NCBI GenBank assembly: GCA_965153355.1
Contig: OZ231126.1
Coordinates: 111,724,001-111,788,000 of the forward strand
Direction: 5' to 3'
Length of the DNA: 64,000 bases
Source of the DNA: Flaccisagitta enflata
Lineage: Eukaryota > Chaetognatha > Sagittoidea > Aphragmophora
Positions 1 to 11,206 of the stretch are shown here, piece after piece. Each line of letters opens with the position of its first letter. Within the stretch, counting starts at the first letter, position 1. A model generated the notes under the pieces. That model was not told the origin of the DNA. It did not search any database and worked only from the letters and a program-made list of their open reading frames with translations. Position numbers and translations under genes: made by a program.

Positions 1-110
1 TTGGGGCTAGGATTTGGGCCTCAAGGCTGGGATTTGGGCCTCAAGACTGGGATTTGGGCCTCAACGCTGGGATTTGCGCCTCGAAACCCAGATTTGAGGG
101 GGGGACGTAG
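1..110 (-). repeat. Minisatellite, family-2 core (inverted)
   Basis: Five or so copies of a roughly 20-bp unit, GGGATTTGGGCCTCAAG, which is the reverse complement of the CTCAGGCCTCAAATC unit that fills 480-3720. A short GAAGAAGGA purine tract follows at about 108-142. From 143 to 400 I see unique-looking AT-rich DNA and no gene. Confidence 0.7.
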
Positions 111-399
111 AAGAAGAAGGAGAAGAAGGAAGAAGGAGGAGAAAATCCCACATATGTGTGAAATCATAGGTCATTGACACCTTTCAGGCCGCTGCCCAAA
201 ATTGGGTAGGTGAAAGTGTAGGTTATGCATATTTTGAATTCCTAGGCTGTTGGTTGGTTGGGTGGTATGCCAGTTGGTCTGGGCAGCTAACATGCTGAAA
301 TCATTTTGATTCACATACTTCAACTTGCTATGTCAGTTTGATGGTTGCTACAAAAGATATACTATTCTAAGAACTAATGTTGGCTAGAAATGACTTGTT

Positions 400-3300
400 T
401 TTAGGGCAGAGGCCCTAAAGGGAATAAGTCTCAGGAGAATACAGGGGGATTCTCTGTTTGTCCATCTGTTCATCTGTTCTGTCTGTTAGTCTCTCTCTCT
501 TCATCAGATCTCTCAGGTTTCAAACCAGCCTCTCAAGCTCTCAATCAAGCCTCTCAGGCCTAACCAGCTCCTCTCAGGCCTCAAATCCAGCCTCTCAGGC
601 CCTTCAAACCAGCTTCTCAGGCTTTTAAACCGCCTCTCAGGCCTCAAATTTAGCCTCTGTACTAAATCTAGCCTCTCAGGCCTCAAATCCAGCCTCCCTC
701 AGGCCTCACCAGCCTTGTGCCTCAATCCAGCTCGGTGGCCTCATATCCAGCTCTCTGTGCCTCAAATCCAAATTCTCGCCAGGGCTCTCAAACCTGGCTC
801 CTCTTTTCAGCCTCAAATTAGGCCTTGCAGGCCTCAAACTTCAGCCATCTAAAACCTCCATCTATTGCTTCCCGCTTCAAACTGCTCCCTTCTGGCTTTT
901 GGCAGCGTTCTAAGGACGAAGTCCTGTAGAACACAGGGCCTTTCGTTCGCTATTCCGTCAGTCTGTCGCCCGTTCGGGTCTCCTCTCAGCCTCCCTCAAG
1001 CCCCAATCAGCCCTAGTCAGGGGCCTTCCAGGCCCTAATCTGATTTGTTTCAGCTCTCAAAATCAGCCTTCTCAGCCCAAATCAGCCTTTTATCTGGTGG
1101 GTCTTGGATCTTTCCTTGGCCTGAAACAATCTTCCCAGCCCTATTTGACCTAAGAATCCTCAGTTCCACAGGACTTAGCCCCTTCGCCCAGACCCCTCAA
1201 GCCCCAAAATCAGCCCTGAGCTCAGGCCTTTCAGGCCTCTAATCATTGTTTTAGCTCCTGCAATCAGGGCTCTCAGGGCTCAAACCAGCTCTATCTTAGG
1301 TCTTGGATTCTTTCTCTGCCTGAAAACAACCCTCTCAGCCCTATTTGATCTAAGAATCCCTCAGTTCTACAGGACTTCGTCTCCTTCGGGGCCCCCAGAC
1401 CTCTCAGGCCTCCAATCAACCTTCTCAGGCAACAAATCTGACCTTTTGGGCCAGAATGAGCCCTCTCTGGTCTAAAATCAACTATCTTAAAACCTAAAAT
1501 CAGTCCTTTCAGATCTTAAGTCAGCCCTGTCAACCTTCATAGACTCAAGAAGCTTTGAGGGCCTTTTCATGACTTTATCTTCTTAAGGTAACCAGACCTC
1601 TGAGGCCTCAGATCAGCCTTGTGAGCCAGCCTCATGATTGTCCCCTCAGCCCCCCAATCAGCCCTTTCAAACCTCAAAATACCCCACTCAGCCCTCCCCC
1701 TCAGTTCTCACAAGCCGTAAATATGCCCTTTTGCCTCAAATTGACCCTCTCATCCCCTTAAGTAGCTTTCTCAGGCCTCATATCAGCCTTCTCAAGCCAA
1801 AAAATGACCCTCATGCCTCAAATCATCCCTCTCAAGCTTCAAAATGCCTTTCTACTCTACAGGACTTCGTCTCCTTCGGGGCCCTCCAGGCCCCAACTCT
1901 GCCTTCTCAGCCCTCTAATCAGCCTCCTTAAGCCTCAAAATACCGTTCTCAGCCTTCCATTCAGCCCTCTCAAGCCTCAAAATCGCCCCCTTTGCCCTCC
2001 CACTCCCTAAGCCCTCCAATCAGACTTCCCAAGTTGTTCAAGAGCCCTCTCAAGCTTCAAAATGCCTTTCTATTCTACAGGACTTTGTCTTCTTTGGGGC
2101 CCTCCAGGCCCCCAATCTGCCTTCTCAGCTCTCCAATCAGCCTTCTCAAGTCTCAGAATACCCCTCTTAGCTTTCCATTCAGCCCTCTCAAGCCTGAAAA
2201 TTGCCACCTTAGCCCTCCCACCCCTTATGCCTTTAATCAGCCTGCTAAGGCCTTATCAAGATTTTTGTTAGTTTGATTGTTTGTTTGTTTGTTCATTTGT
2301 TTGTCCCCCCCCTAAGCCATTCAGACTCAAAATTTCAGGTCTGATATCAGGCCTTTCAAGCCTTAAATCATGCCTCTTTCTAGCTTTGAATAAGACCTCT
2401 AAGGCCTGATTTTAGGCCTCTAAAGACTGGCATGATTTAAGGCTTGAAAGGCCTGTCATCAGGTCTCCTAAGCCTGAAATCAGGTCTCTCAGGCCTTCTA
2501 GGCCTTAGAAAATACTTCCTAGGCCTGATGCCAGGTCTCGCTAGCTTTGAATTAGGCCTGTTAGGTCCCTTTACAAAGCAACTTGACCTTCAATCATGGT
2601 AGATATCAGCCCTTACAGGCCTATAATCCGCCCTCTACTCCCCTCCCCTCAGACCCCCTAAATCCCCCTTGCTCCTCCTCAGTCCCTTTACTTCCCCTTA
2701 GACCCCCTCATTCCTACTCAGACCCTATCACTCCCCCTCAGACAGCTCTCGTGGGCCTGAAATCAGCCCTGGTAAGCCTCAAATCAAGCCCCTTGTGTTT
2801 CTTCAAGGTCCCTATCTGCCTAACAAGCCTCAGGCCCTGCATCAGCCCACTCAGGCCTCAAATCAGCCCTGTTAAGCCTCAAATCTAGCCAAAAATTGAT
2901 TCCCACTTATGTTTTACCAGACTTCCCTATATGCTCAATCCAACTAAAAATCAACCTTTTGTATTCTACAGGACTTTGTCACCTTCAGGGCCCGCTTTCT
3001 GCCTCACAAGCCTCAGGCCCTGCATCAGCCCTCTCAGACCTCAAATCAGCCCTCTCAGACCTCAAATCAGCCCTCTCAGGCATTATATCAACCCTCAAAT
3101 CTGCCTAAATAAGCCAACTTTAGACCTTAAGTTGGCCCCCCAGACCCCAGACCATCTCTCTCAGGCTCCCTGTGTTCTAAAGTACTTTGTCACCTTTGGG
3201 GCCTGCCCAATCTCAAATAAGCCCTTTTAGATTAAACATCAGCCATCATAGACTCTAAATTAGCCCACACAGACCCTAATCAGCCCCCTCAGACCCCACA

Positions 3301-3720
3301 CAAACCCCTTAAACCCTAAATAAGCCAATTCTAGCTTGTAAATAGCAAGCTTTAGATCCTAAATCAGATCCCCAGACCCCAAATCTTCCCTTTAAGACCC
3401 TTTATCAACTGTCCTAGACCCAAAATCAGCCCTAAGTGACCGCAAGTCAGCCCTCTCAGATCCCATATCTTCTCAGGCAACCATCTGACTCTCTCTGGCT
3501 CCTGGAATAGATTTTGACACACAAATTAACCAAATAACCTTGTGTTCTACAGGACTTTGTCCCTTATGTGGCCCCCATCAGTCCTCTCAGACGTTCATTT
3601 AGTTCCTTTCAACCCAAATAAGCCCTCACAGACCCGTAATCAGCCTTCAAATCAGTACATCCAAACCTTTAATTAGTTCCCACCCCACTCACCCCATGAA
3701 TTGACCTTCTCATACTTGCA
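400..3720 (+). repeat. Family-2 repeat with long degenerate CTCAGGCCTCAAATCAGCC minisatellite
   Basis: About 3.3 kb of a degenerate 19-22 bp unit (CTCAGGCCTCAAATCAGCC). It is punctuated by a conserved module, TTCTACAGGACTTCGTCTCC followed by TTCGGGGCCC, at about 1366, 1856, 2072, 2962, 3175 and 3545. Inverted copies of the module lie at about 402-440 and 912-945. Open frames across it are low-complexity translations of the repeat and are not supported as genes. Confidence 0.8.
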
Positions 3721-3954
3721 AAAGCATCCTTCACAAACCTTTCATCTGACTAACACCAAAGCTAATGTCCAAAGGCAATTGAAATACACAAATTTACATG
3801 AATATTGCAAAAAACTCTTTATTGTGTATCATACATCTATGGAAAAGAAAAACGCACATCATTTTCATTTGTAGTTCAGCAAATCAATAGATTCAATATG
3901 ATCCTTTATGAAACTTGTATCTCCACATCTACTTGTAAAATCCACTGCACTTTA

Positions 3955-4262
3955 TGTTTTCCTCTGCGACTTGTATTTCACTGCAACCCGTGTCCTCTAC
4001 TGCAGCTTGCGTCTGCCGCTACAACTTGTGTCTTCCACTGCAACTTGCGGCTTTCATTGCAACTTGCATTCTCCACTACGCCTAGCGTCCTCCACTTCAA
4101 CTTGTGTCTTCCACTGCAACTTGTGTCTTCCACTGTGCTTAGTGTCTTCCACTGCAACTCGTATCTTCCACTGAAATTTGCATCTTCCTCTACAACATGT
4201 GTCTTCCACTGCAACATGTGTCTTCCACTGCAACTCATGTTTTCCACTGCTCCCTGTGCCTG
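3955..4262 (+). repeat. 19-bp minisatellite CTTCCACTGCAACTTGTGT
   Basis: About 16 diverged tandem copies of a 19-bp unit. Three units make 57 bp, so both strands stay open and translate as pseudo-repeats (FHCNLCLPLQL and its antisense). Repeat-driven frames, not genes. Confidence 0.8.
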
Positions 4263-5012
4263 ATAGACCTTTTTGAAATTTGGTTGTTCTTGGATATAAG
4301 AGGCTATTTAACCAAACTAGTCTCATCTGTAAGGAGAGTGAGGGTTGCACTATATGTATCAAAGATATAGCATCATCATACCCTCACTCTCCCGCGCCAG
4401 GACCACCCACTTGGCGGCCCCTCACTTACAACCATTACATTGAAAAGAGACTCTGTTAATTCTCATGACATTCAAAGTCTGCAGATCAAACAGTATAAGC
4501 AATAAATGAGGGGGAGACTTTTAGGTCCCTCCTACCTACCTCAACTAAATCTCGAATTTGAGTTAAGCTCTCATTCAAGATATCTAAAAATGATTTCTAT
4601 ACCTCCCTGAAAAAAAAAATCTAATGTTATGACATCCACCAAGATCAGAATGATAGAGTATTTTACATAAAAGTTAGTCTTCAAACAAATAAATGGCTAT
4701 AAAACAATTTCTTAACACACTTATCCCAGTTCAAAATAAAGCAAATAGTTCTGTCAAGGAACTAGCCCATGACAGAATTAGCGCATATTTATAATAAGAT
4801 ACTTTTTCCTTTTGATATGCAGATGTCAATAGATATGAATCATCAAAATTGTATTGACCTTTTTTGATCAGTTACTGCTAATTGATAATTTGTAAGATGT
4901 GATATCAGCAGTGACAGAAAAGTCATGATCATTAGCCATTTTTTCAATCAGCATTGAGAAGTTTTCTCATTGCAGTTGTAGACACAATCAATCTGATAAA
5001 AGTAAGGCCTCA
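4263..5012. other. No gene seen; AT-rich spacer
   Basis: AT-rich DNA without a supported ORF. The phrase TTCTGTCAAGGAACTAGCCC followed by ATGACAGAATTAGCGC at about 4750-4785 is a diverged outlier of the module duplicated at 5590 and 5860. Confidence 0.5.
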
Positions 5013-5207
5013 TCATCCAACACGAATTTCTTCACGAGTTCCATTTTCAAAGGCGTTTGGGCCAACCATGTTGTGAACCTCGTTCACACAAAATTCATAT
5101 GAGGGCATGCATTGTTTTTCAAATTTTGCCCAGTATGTGTCATCACATAAATATAACACAGTAGCCAATTGAAATTGTGTTATCTTTGAGATGCATTTTA
5201 ACCTCAA
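5013..5207 (-). CDS. Short unrecognised ORF fragment
   Basis: A 64-codon minus-strand frame with ordinary amino-acid composition (YLCDDTYWAKFEKQCMPSYE), unlike the low-complexity frames around it. It has no ATG at its 5' end, no family I recognise and no coding neighbour. It may be an exon or a remnant of a decayed mobile-element gene, or a chance frame. Its LATVLYLCDDTYWAK segment weakly recalls VATLLYDFCTTAYIN in the minus-strand ORF at the right edge of the window; the resemblance is too short to claim homology. Confidence 0.2.
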   Translation of the reverse strand: MRLKCISKITQFQLATVLYLCDDTYWAKFEKQCMPSYEFCVNEVHNMVGPNAFENGTREEIRVG

Positions 5208-5227
5208 TTAATTGATGCAACATTCAT

Positions 5228-5396
5228 GATTAACACTTTCAATTGTTTTGATACTAGCAAGCTACAGTTATCCAGACCTCCAACCTTCGCCAGAGTTTCC
5301 AGTAACTGAATCTTGGGCCACATCTGCGAGGCAAATGCTTCAACCTTCATTAAAGAACCTGCCATGCGCAGGACTCAAACCAACCACCCAAAAAAT
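5228..5396 (-). repeat. Possible tRNA-derived SINE fragment
   Basis: On the minus strand the sequence contains GGTTTGAGTCC, close to the RNA polymerase III B-box consensus GGTTCRANNCC. About 130 bp of unique-looking body follow it. I found no clear A box upstream, so this is at best a 5'-truncated SINE. A chance match is possible. Confidence 0.3.
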
Positions 5397-5454
5397 ATGT
5401 AAAAGTGAATACCAGTGAATACCAGTGAATACCAAAATAACTTAAAGGGGAAAA

Positions 5455-5975
5455 TTTTTAATAATTGATAATTGATAATGAATAAATAATAACAATAATC
5501 AATAATAATCAAAAATCAATAATTGATAAAAATATATTGCTGGGATTAAAGTCGTGCAGAAATTATTGAAATGAAAATATGCACCTAGTTTTGTCAAGGA
5601 ATTGCACATGACACACATGACACATGACAAAATTAGCGCATCAAACAGCCATTTTATGTTGCTCAAAATAGTTATTGAAAATGAAATAAATAAAGGATAA
5701 TTAATAAACAGTAATCATTGATTTAAATCAATAATTAATAATTGATAATTGATAATGAATTAATAATAACAATAATCAATGATAATTAAAAATTAATAAT
5801 TGATAGAAATATATTGCTGGGATTAAAGTGTTTTATAAAAAAATTGAAAATATGCATCTAGTTTTGTCAAGGGATTGCACATGACAGACATGACACATGA
5901 CAAAACTAGCACATCAAACAGCCATTTTTTGTTGCTAAAAATCATTTTGATATGATATGTGGATATTTGCATAAA
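5455..5975 (+). repeat. Tandem duplication, unit about 270 bp
   Basis: Two copies, about 5455-5725 and 5727-5975. Each has an ATTGATAATTGATAATGAAT AT-rich part, then ATATATTGCTGGGATTAAAG, then TAGTTTTGTCAAGGAATTGC with ATGACACATGACAAAA, and ends in CAAACAGCCATTTT. The copies differ by scattered substitutions, so the duplication is not recent. Confidence 0.75.
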
Positions 5976-6082
5976 TAATGACAATCATCATAATGATCTT
6001 GGCTTTGATGGTCACTTCTGGTTAGGTATAACAACCGTAAATGTAACTGTTTTTGTCTGTCTGTCCGTTACTCTCTGTCTCT

Positions 6083-6094
6083 CATCTCTCTCTT

Positions 6095-6148
<54 letters not shown>

Positions 6149-6150
6149 TC
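6083..6150 (+). repeat. CT and CTTT microsatellite
   Basis: A CT run passing into about 12 CTTT units, immediately downstream (in minus-strand sense) of the stop codon of the Helitron ORF. Confidence 0.9.
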
Positions 6151-6190
6151 GTTCTTTTGTTCTTCTTCTGTACTTACTTTTTAAACCTTT

Positions 6191-9100
6191 TCATTCCATG
6201 ATGACAACAGCTGTATACCAATGCGATCCATTGAACTGGTTCAAAGCAAGACTCCTTGCTCGTTGTTTTTCGGTCATAACTGCATCATTGACGCAGAAAA
6301 CCCCCCATCTCTTGTCCCCTTTATATGGCAAGTGCAAGTTAGAAAAATCAGATCTGGCAAAGGATTTGAACATATTTACATCTACAGTAAAAAGCCATTC
6401 TAAATTACAATCACCCGTTAAATATGTTACCAGTTTCATGATTTGTATGCTGTCCAATATTTGTGCTTTATTGCCATCAATATTTAAGATATTGTTATAA
6501 AGAACAACATCTGGATTATAACATTCATGTTCATCTTGAGCGAGATTTAATGATGAAAATTGCTGTAAATGATATACATAAGATGCAATACTTGCACAAA
6601 TATACCCACAGCTCAGACCAATTTGTGTGTTGCTGTTACAATTTAATATTTTGTAGTTTAAACTGCCCAAAAATGACAAAAGATCAATTGATGAATTTGA
6701 ACTGAGTCTATCAATTAGATACACTTGCCCCCCTTTTAATTGATTTTCATAAAATCTTGAAGTTAGGACTTCCTGGATATCATTATTTGAAAAATCACAA
6801 TCCATGTCAATTGAATGTGATGAATCACAATTTGATACTTGACTGTTTGAAGAACAATCCATATCTTGAACACTTTCATCTTTCTCATCAATTGATGGAA
6901 TTTCATTTGATTTAAAGGCAACAAACAATGGATTGTGATCGCTGTAATAACATGGATTGGATCCAAAAACATATTTCTTTCCAGACTTGATATACATTTG
7001 ATCAATATTAGAACCATATTTGGTTGTCAAATCAAGTGGCAAGCTAGAGAATCCTTGCTCAACCAGAAAATCAATGATTTGCTCACAATTGAAATCCCCG
7101 CCAATCACAACATCTTGTTCATATCCAACACACTCAGTTAAAGCCATTTGGAGGGCATCAACTTTAGACTTTAATGGAGATTTCGGACTAAAATACAGAC
7201 CAATCATCATACAATCTGTTGAAAGACAAACTAACAACTGACAGAAGTACCCCTTCTCTTGAATGTCTATTTCTTTGATTGTACAAGCTTGCTGATCTTC
7301 ACTAGAGTAAAGACAGATTCCACCTGGGACACGCTTGGTGTTATTCATATTTAACCCTGCAACAAAATTATAACCTTTTATTTCTAGATTATCATTCTTT
7401 CTTAGTCTTGTGTCAATAAAGAAAATAAAATTTGATGACAAAAGACTAAAGTCATTTTTAACATCATCAATATGACAGTTTAATGAATTTACATTGAAAA
7501 AGGATATGATTTTGTTGCATCCTTTAAGATTATATAAAGGTGTCCAAGAGAGAATAATTTTTTTTGCTAAAAGATCAGCATAACCTGCAATAATTTCATC
7601 TTGTCTAGTTATACCAACTGTCCTTTTTCTGGCCTCTTCTTCTCTGAACCATGGATCTTCAAAAGATCCAATGATTTTGAGATTTTCAACTGTGTCAGTC
7701 CTCGAGAGAGCAACATAGAGTTGTTTTCGAGGAATTTTCTTTCTTGTGTTCATATGAACGACTGTACATATACCAATATGATTGTTTCCTTGTGCTTTGC
7801 AAATGGTGAAACCATATGCATAGTACAAAGGGAACATAACAATCTGTCCAGTCAAGCGCTTTCTACATGTTGGAAAATTTTTAGCAACTTTCCATATTGG
7901 TGTTAAGCCATTCTTGACATATCCAATGCAGGGGCCACAGTTAGCCAGCATCTGTCGTCTACTTTTCCCTACCTCCTCACTGTCAAATTTCATCCATAGA
8001 GTTACAGAATTTCCATTTTTGTCAAGGTCAATATGCTTCAAAGTGCCAATAGCACCATTCACTAGTCCATCAGTCAGGTCAACATTCACAGGAATAAAGT
8101 ACCGACCTTCAACTTTGTAATCAACATTGAGCCTGAGTCCGACAGTCTCAGTGTGATTCTGTCTGTCACGTATTGCCTGCTTGACTTTATCTTTAACTGT
8201 CTTTGATTCATCACCCATGATGGATAATTGGGCAGCAACCATATGTGATTTCTCTTTCACTTGTGCAATCATGCGCTCATTGTGCAAGTTAACATCAGCA
8301 TTGAATGCAAACAAGTCAATTCTCTTGTTTGGTTCAATGTCCAATTCATCTTCAATGATTTGGCAACTTCTAAAAATATCTATGTTCTTTGGAGACATAG
8401 GAGAAGATGCATCTGCCAAGTCACAAAGTGCATTTTGCAAACCTGCGTCTGTCTGTCGCATTATCTCAGTTAGTTCAAAGCTTGAAAATTTTTCAAATAA
8501 TGATCCACCACAAATCACTCCATATGGATCTTTGGCATCATATTCAAAGATATGTTTGTCCGCGACTGGACCTAATTGACATGGATCACCATATAAAACC
8601 ATGTTGATTCCACCAAAATCATCCCTTGGATTTTGCTTTATCAATTTGAGGTGACGATTGATTTTAGAAAGCATGGAACTCCCTATGTAAGTGAATTCAT
8701 CACCAGACAAATGGGTTATGTGTGCAAAAACATCTGTAAGATGACTTAAGGTTTTGTCCGCAATCATACCACTTGTATTGTCATATCCTTTCATTGCTCT
8801 AATACCAAGAGCAGAATGAAAAGTATGACCAGATGCGTTGAATGCAGCATTACCTGTGTAAGCACAGATAATGTTGTATGCAACATTTGGATCATTACCT
8901 CTCATAGTTGAGTGAAAATGATCCACATATGTATTGATTGCTTTCAAAACCTTGGATTTGCCAGTTCCAGCTTTTCCAATTATAGCAAAATGATATGGCA
9001 AACCTTTTGTTTCGCGATTGACAATTTCAAGAAAAATTTCTTTTTGCTTGAGATTGAGTGTGCGAAACATAAGGTGCATATCATTTGACTCTACTTTTCT

Positions 9101-10720
9101 CTTTTTAATTGTCAACTCGTCTTCCTTAAGGTAGTCAAATCCAAGTTCATTTGATATGTCAGTGGGAATCAAATCTGATATGTTTGGCGTTTTATTCTGC
9201 TTTTCATTGACTATCTTTGCCTGACTTTCTGCTTCATCTACCACAGGCACCAAATTGTCATTAATATCATACTCATATTCATTCATAGCTGTTTCCAGCA
9301 CCTTTTTCTCCATATTATGGTAAAAAGCCCGTGCTTGCTCAATTTGTGGTTTGATTGAGAGATATTTATCTGCGTGAGTTTCAAAATCACCAGCGAGTGC
9401 TGCCTCATTGCGCCATGGGTTGAAAAGGAGAAGCTGAACACGAGAAAACTCTTCAAATTGGGTATCTGGACTGTATGAATAATACAAAACAACTTTTGTC
9501 TTTTTATCCGTCAGCCTCCCTGATACAAAATCAATAAGATTTACATTCTCACTATCTTTATCTTTCAACACATAGCGCTGAAGGCAATTGGAATAAAAGA
9601 TATCTTCACTATCAGGAGACAATGATGCCAATGCCTTTGCAGATTTCAACATCTTAACACGCTCAACAGTAGGGTAAGTATTGATCCTTACTTTGGTGCG
9701 AGAAGATGATGTCAATGGCATTTGCATCAAGTTGTAACCCACCTCCTGACTAGAAATCTCGCTGGCTCCTTGAAACTCACGGCAAATTTTGAAAAACTGA
9801 TCTCTCAAACATTTGTTTTCTTTTTTGCATTCATTTGTTACTTTCCTGAGCAGCTTGGACATACCACGATACGATTTGCCAATATATGAGACAATGTACT
9901 GACAGACTGAATATGGATTTAAGATATATTGAATATCCATATTTCCACCCCAGACTTTCAGAAGTGTCTCATTATAGTTATTGGCACGGATAGACTTTAC
10001 ACCTCTTTTCAAAAATACTGTGGGCTTTTTAATTTCAAATGAAACAGCCAAAATATAAGCAGATTCATCCATTTCTATGTTTTTCAAAAATTCATCAAAT
10101 GTCATATTGAATGTCTCAGCATCGGAAAGATCCAGAGAAGAAAGATATCCATTGATCTTTCTTACATCACATCCTAACTTTTTTTTCAGATTATCTTTCT
10201 TATCCTTGAACTCCTCAGCTGATAATTCGACATTTGGATGTAACTGATTAATGTAGTGATCCAAATCTAAGGGTTCCAATATAGTGGTCCTTGGAAATGG
10301 TTTTCTTGGAAAGCCAAATCTGCAGGTATATTTTCCTGGATTTGACTTTATTTTCTTGTTAATTGGCTCATTCTTGTTCTCTTTTTTGTTGTTGTGGTCT
10401 GTCTGTATGTCAGTCTTTTTCTTCTTTGTACTTGAGCACCGTTTTTTCTTTTTACAAGTCATAGTATGCCGATGGACCTGACATTTGAGGAAATATGGAA
10501 TTTGAGCCAATTCTGTCCCAGGAAGATCTACCGTTATAAACTTATCAATGAATTCACATATTGATTGCTTATCATGAGTTCCATACTTGGGGGCTGACTC
10601 AAGCCATACAATCATATGGACATGAGGCGACCCCCGTTGCTGAAACTCAATCCGCATAAAGTAATCATCATGCTCGTCATTGTATCCAAGAGTTGGTTTT
10701 ACAACCATGTTAAAAAACAT
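6191..10720 (-). CDS. Helitron Rep/helicase-endonuclease protein, C-terminal fragment
   Basis: A 1509-codon frame giving the C-terminal three quarters of a Helitron transposase. Residues 33-35 are the HUH motif (GSPHVHMIVW). A Cys/His cluster with CRFGFPRK ends near 140. QYIVSYIGK holds paired Rep tyrosines at about 275 and 279. Walker A (GKAGTGKSK) is at 582, GDE at 673, GDPCQLGP at 711, and SF1 motifs KAQG at 975 and LYVALSR at 1001, as in PIF1-like helicases. Residues 1070-1270 form an EEP endonuclease domain with GGDFN (1207) and SDHNP (1260), the hallmark of Helentrons. A tail with LSCGYICA (C1371) and GSHWY (H1500) looks like a papain-type cysteine protease. The first Met is not a start: it is the codon inside the target-site duplication, and the frame continues across the insertion into the ORF ending at 37744. 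The TGA at 6191 falls nine residues after the His, so the protease-like domain may be truncated. Confidence 0.95.
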   Translation of the reverse strand: MFFNMVVKPTLGYNDEHDDYFMRIEFQQRGSPHVHMIVWLESAPKYGTHDKQSICEFIDKFITVDLPGTELAQIPYFLKCQVHRHTMTCKKKKRCSSTKKKKTDIQTDHNNKKENKNEPINKKIKSNPGKYTCRFGFPRKPFPRTTILEPLDLDHYINQLHPNVELSAEEFKDKKDNLKKKLGCDVRKINGYLSSLDLSDAETFNMTFDEFLKNIEMDESAYILAVSFEIKKPTVFLKRGVKSIRANNYNETLLKVWGGNMDIQYILNPYSVCQYIVSYIGKSYRGMSKLLRKVTNECKKENKCLRDQFFKICREFQGASEISSQEVGYNLMQMPLTSSSRTKVRINTYPTVERVKMLKSAKALASLSPDSEDIFYSNCLQRYVLKDKDSENVNLIDFVSGRLTDKKTKVVLYYSYSPDTQFEEFSRVQLLLFNPWRNEAALAGDFETHADKYLSIKPQIEQARAFYHNMEKKVLETAMNEYEYDINDNLVPVVDEAESQAKIVNEKQNKTPNISDLIPTDISNELGFDYLKEDELTIKKRKVESNDMHLMFRTLNLKQKEIFLEIVNRETKGLPYHFAIIGKAGTGKSKVLKAINTYVDHFHSTMRGNDPNVAYNIICAYTGNAAFNASGHTFHSALGIRAMKGYDNTSGMIADKTLSHLTDVFAHITHLSGDEFTYIGSSMLSKINRHLKLIKQNPRDDFGGINMVLYGDPCQLGPVADKHIFEYDAKDPYGVICGGSLFEKFSSFELTEIMRQTDAGLQNALCDLADASSPMSPKNIDIFRSCQIIEDELDIEPNKRIDLFAFNADVNLHNERMIAQVKEKSHMVAAQLSIMGDESKTVKDKVKQAIRDRQNHTETVGLRLNVDYKVEGRYFIPVNVDLTDGLVNGAIGTLKHIDLDKNGNSVTLWMKFDSEEVGKSRRQMLANCGPCIGYVKNGLTPIWKVAKNFPTCRKRLTGQIVMFPLYYAYGFTICKAQGNNHIGICTVVHMNTRKKIPRKQLYVALSRTDTVENLKIIGSFEDPWFREEEARKRTVGITRQDEIIAGYADLLAKKIILSWTPLYNLKGCNKIISFFNVNSLNCHIDDVKNDFSLLSSNFIFFIDTRLRKNDNLEIKGYNFVAGLNMNNTKRVPGGICLYSSEDQQACTIKEIDIQEKGYFCQLLVCLSTDCMMIGLYFSPKSPLKSKVDALQMALTECVGYEQDVVIGGDFNCEQIIDFLVEQGFSSLPLDLTTKYGSNIDQMYIKSGKKYVFGSNPCYYSDHNPLFVAFKSNEIPSIDEKDESVQDMDCSSNSQVSNCDSSHSIDMDCDFSNNDIQEVLTSRFYENQLKGGQVYLIDRLSSNSSIDLLSFLGSLNYKILNCNSNTQIGLSCGYICASIASYVYHLQQFSSLNLAQDEHECYNPDVVLYNNILNIDGNKAQILDSIQIMKLVTYLTGDCNLEWLFTVDVNMFKSFARSDFSNLHLPYKGDKRWGVFCVNDAVMTEKQRARSLALNQFNGSHWYTAVVIME

Positions 10721-10722
10721 GC
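10718..10722. other. Target-site duplication CATGC, left copy
   Basis: CATGC immediately left of the 5' LTR; the same five bases follow the 3' LTR at 37744-37748. In the minus-strand Helitron frame they contain the ATG codon present in both gene halves. Confidence 0.9.
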
Positions 10723-11035
10723 CCTGATACCCTATCGCGTATATCGCGCTCCATCACGCACCCCCACCCCAAACCTCGCTGTTCAACCTACTTATCTCAC
10801 CCCCGCCGTCGCGCTGTGCCCGAGCTTCATTTATCCCTTCCTCCTCCTCTACATAGAGAAGAGGAAGTAGGAGGAAGAGTATTGAGAGGGGTTCTGGACC
10901 CTGCCGATTATCTGCTCTCTCTGAATATAACCACCTTGCCTTACACATCTCTTCTTCTTCTCATGACCGTGTAGGTAGTGCTGGAAGTGTTGTTGCTAGG
11001 GGAGTATATTGGGTTCCTTCTGGTGAAATACCAGG
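10723..11035 (+). repeat. 5' LTR, 313 bp
   Basis: Reads base for base the same as 37431-37743. It begins CCTGATACCC and ends AATACCAGG, so the usual TG..CA ends sit two bases inside, with CC and GG outside. CTTCCTCCT (about 10837) pairs perfectly with AGGAGGAAG (about 10869), giving a hairpin in the middle. GAATATAACC near 10923 is a possible TATA-like site. No AATAAA was seen. Confidence 0.85.
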
Positions 11036-11053
11036 TGGCGCCCAATATATTCC
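11036..11053 (+). promoter_or_regulatory. Primer-binding-site-like sequence
   Basis: TGGCGCCCAATATATTCC directly abuts the LTR end. The first eight bases match the start of the tRNA-Lys-type PBS of retroelements (TGGCGCCC), complementary to a tRNA 3' GGGCGCCA; beyond that the match fails. CCCAATATATTCC here can also pair with GGAGTATATTGGG inside the LTR (about 11001-11013), forming a stem-loop across the LTR/PBS junction. Confidence 0.55.
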
Positions 11054-11174
11054 TCGAACCCACAACCATTTCTTGCTCTCCTACTTGTAATTTAGCCAAC
11101 CATTACTACTATTTTAAAAACGGTAATAATCAGGAGGATCCTTATATCTCCCCATCAACTTTGCTTCTCGGCAC

Positions 11175-11195
11175 TTCCTCGCGGTGAGTATGAAG
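11175..11195 (+). promoter_or_regulatory. Splice-donor-like site in the putative leader
   Basis: GCGGTGAGTATGAAG at about 11181 fits a strong metazoan 5' splice site (GT at 11184). It lies 149 bp after the LTR and just before a family-1 repeat. It could let a transcript from the LTR splice over the interior; no transcript evidence is available. Confidence 0.3.
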
Positions 11196-11206
11196 AAAGG
11201 AAAACG

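Noticed and set aside
3805-4362. 152-codon plus frame and two minus frames around 4000-4300
   Set aside because: Driven by the 19-bp minisatellite; all frames show the same periodicity.
6198-10481. Plus-strand and alternate minus frames inside the Helitron ORF
   Set aside because: Shadows of the 1509-codon frame, which carries all recognisable motifs.
10754-10948. 64-codon minus frame, present identically at 37462-37656
   Set aside because: It lies wholly within the LTR, so it duplicates with it; no domain or start evidence.
11036-11070. tRNA gene or SINE head at the LTR border (antisense GGGTTCGA near GGGCGCCA)
   Set aside because: T-stem and acceptor pairing fail; the resemblance is explained by a PBS-like site.
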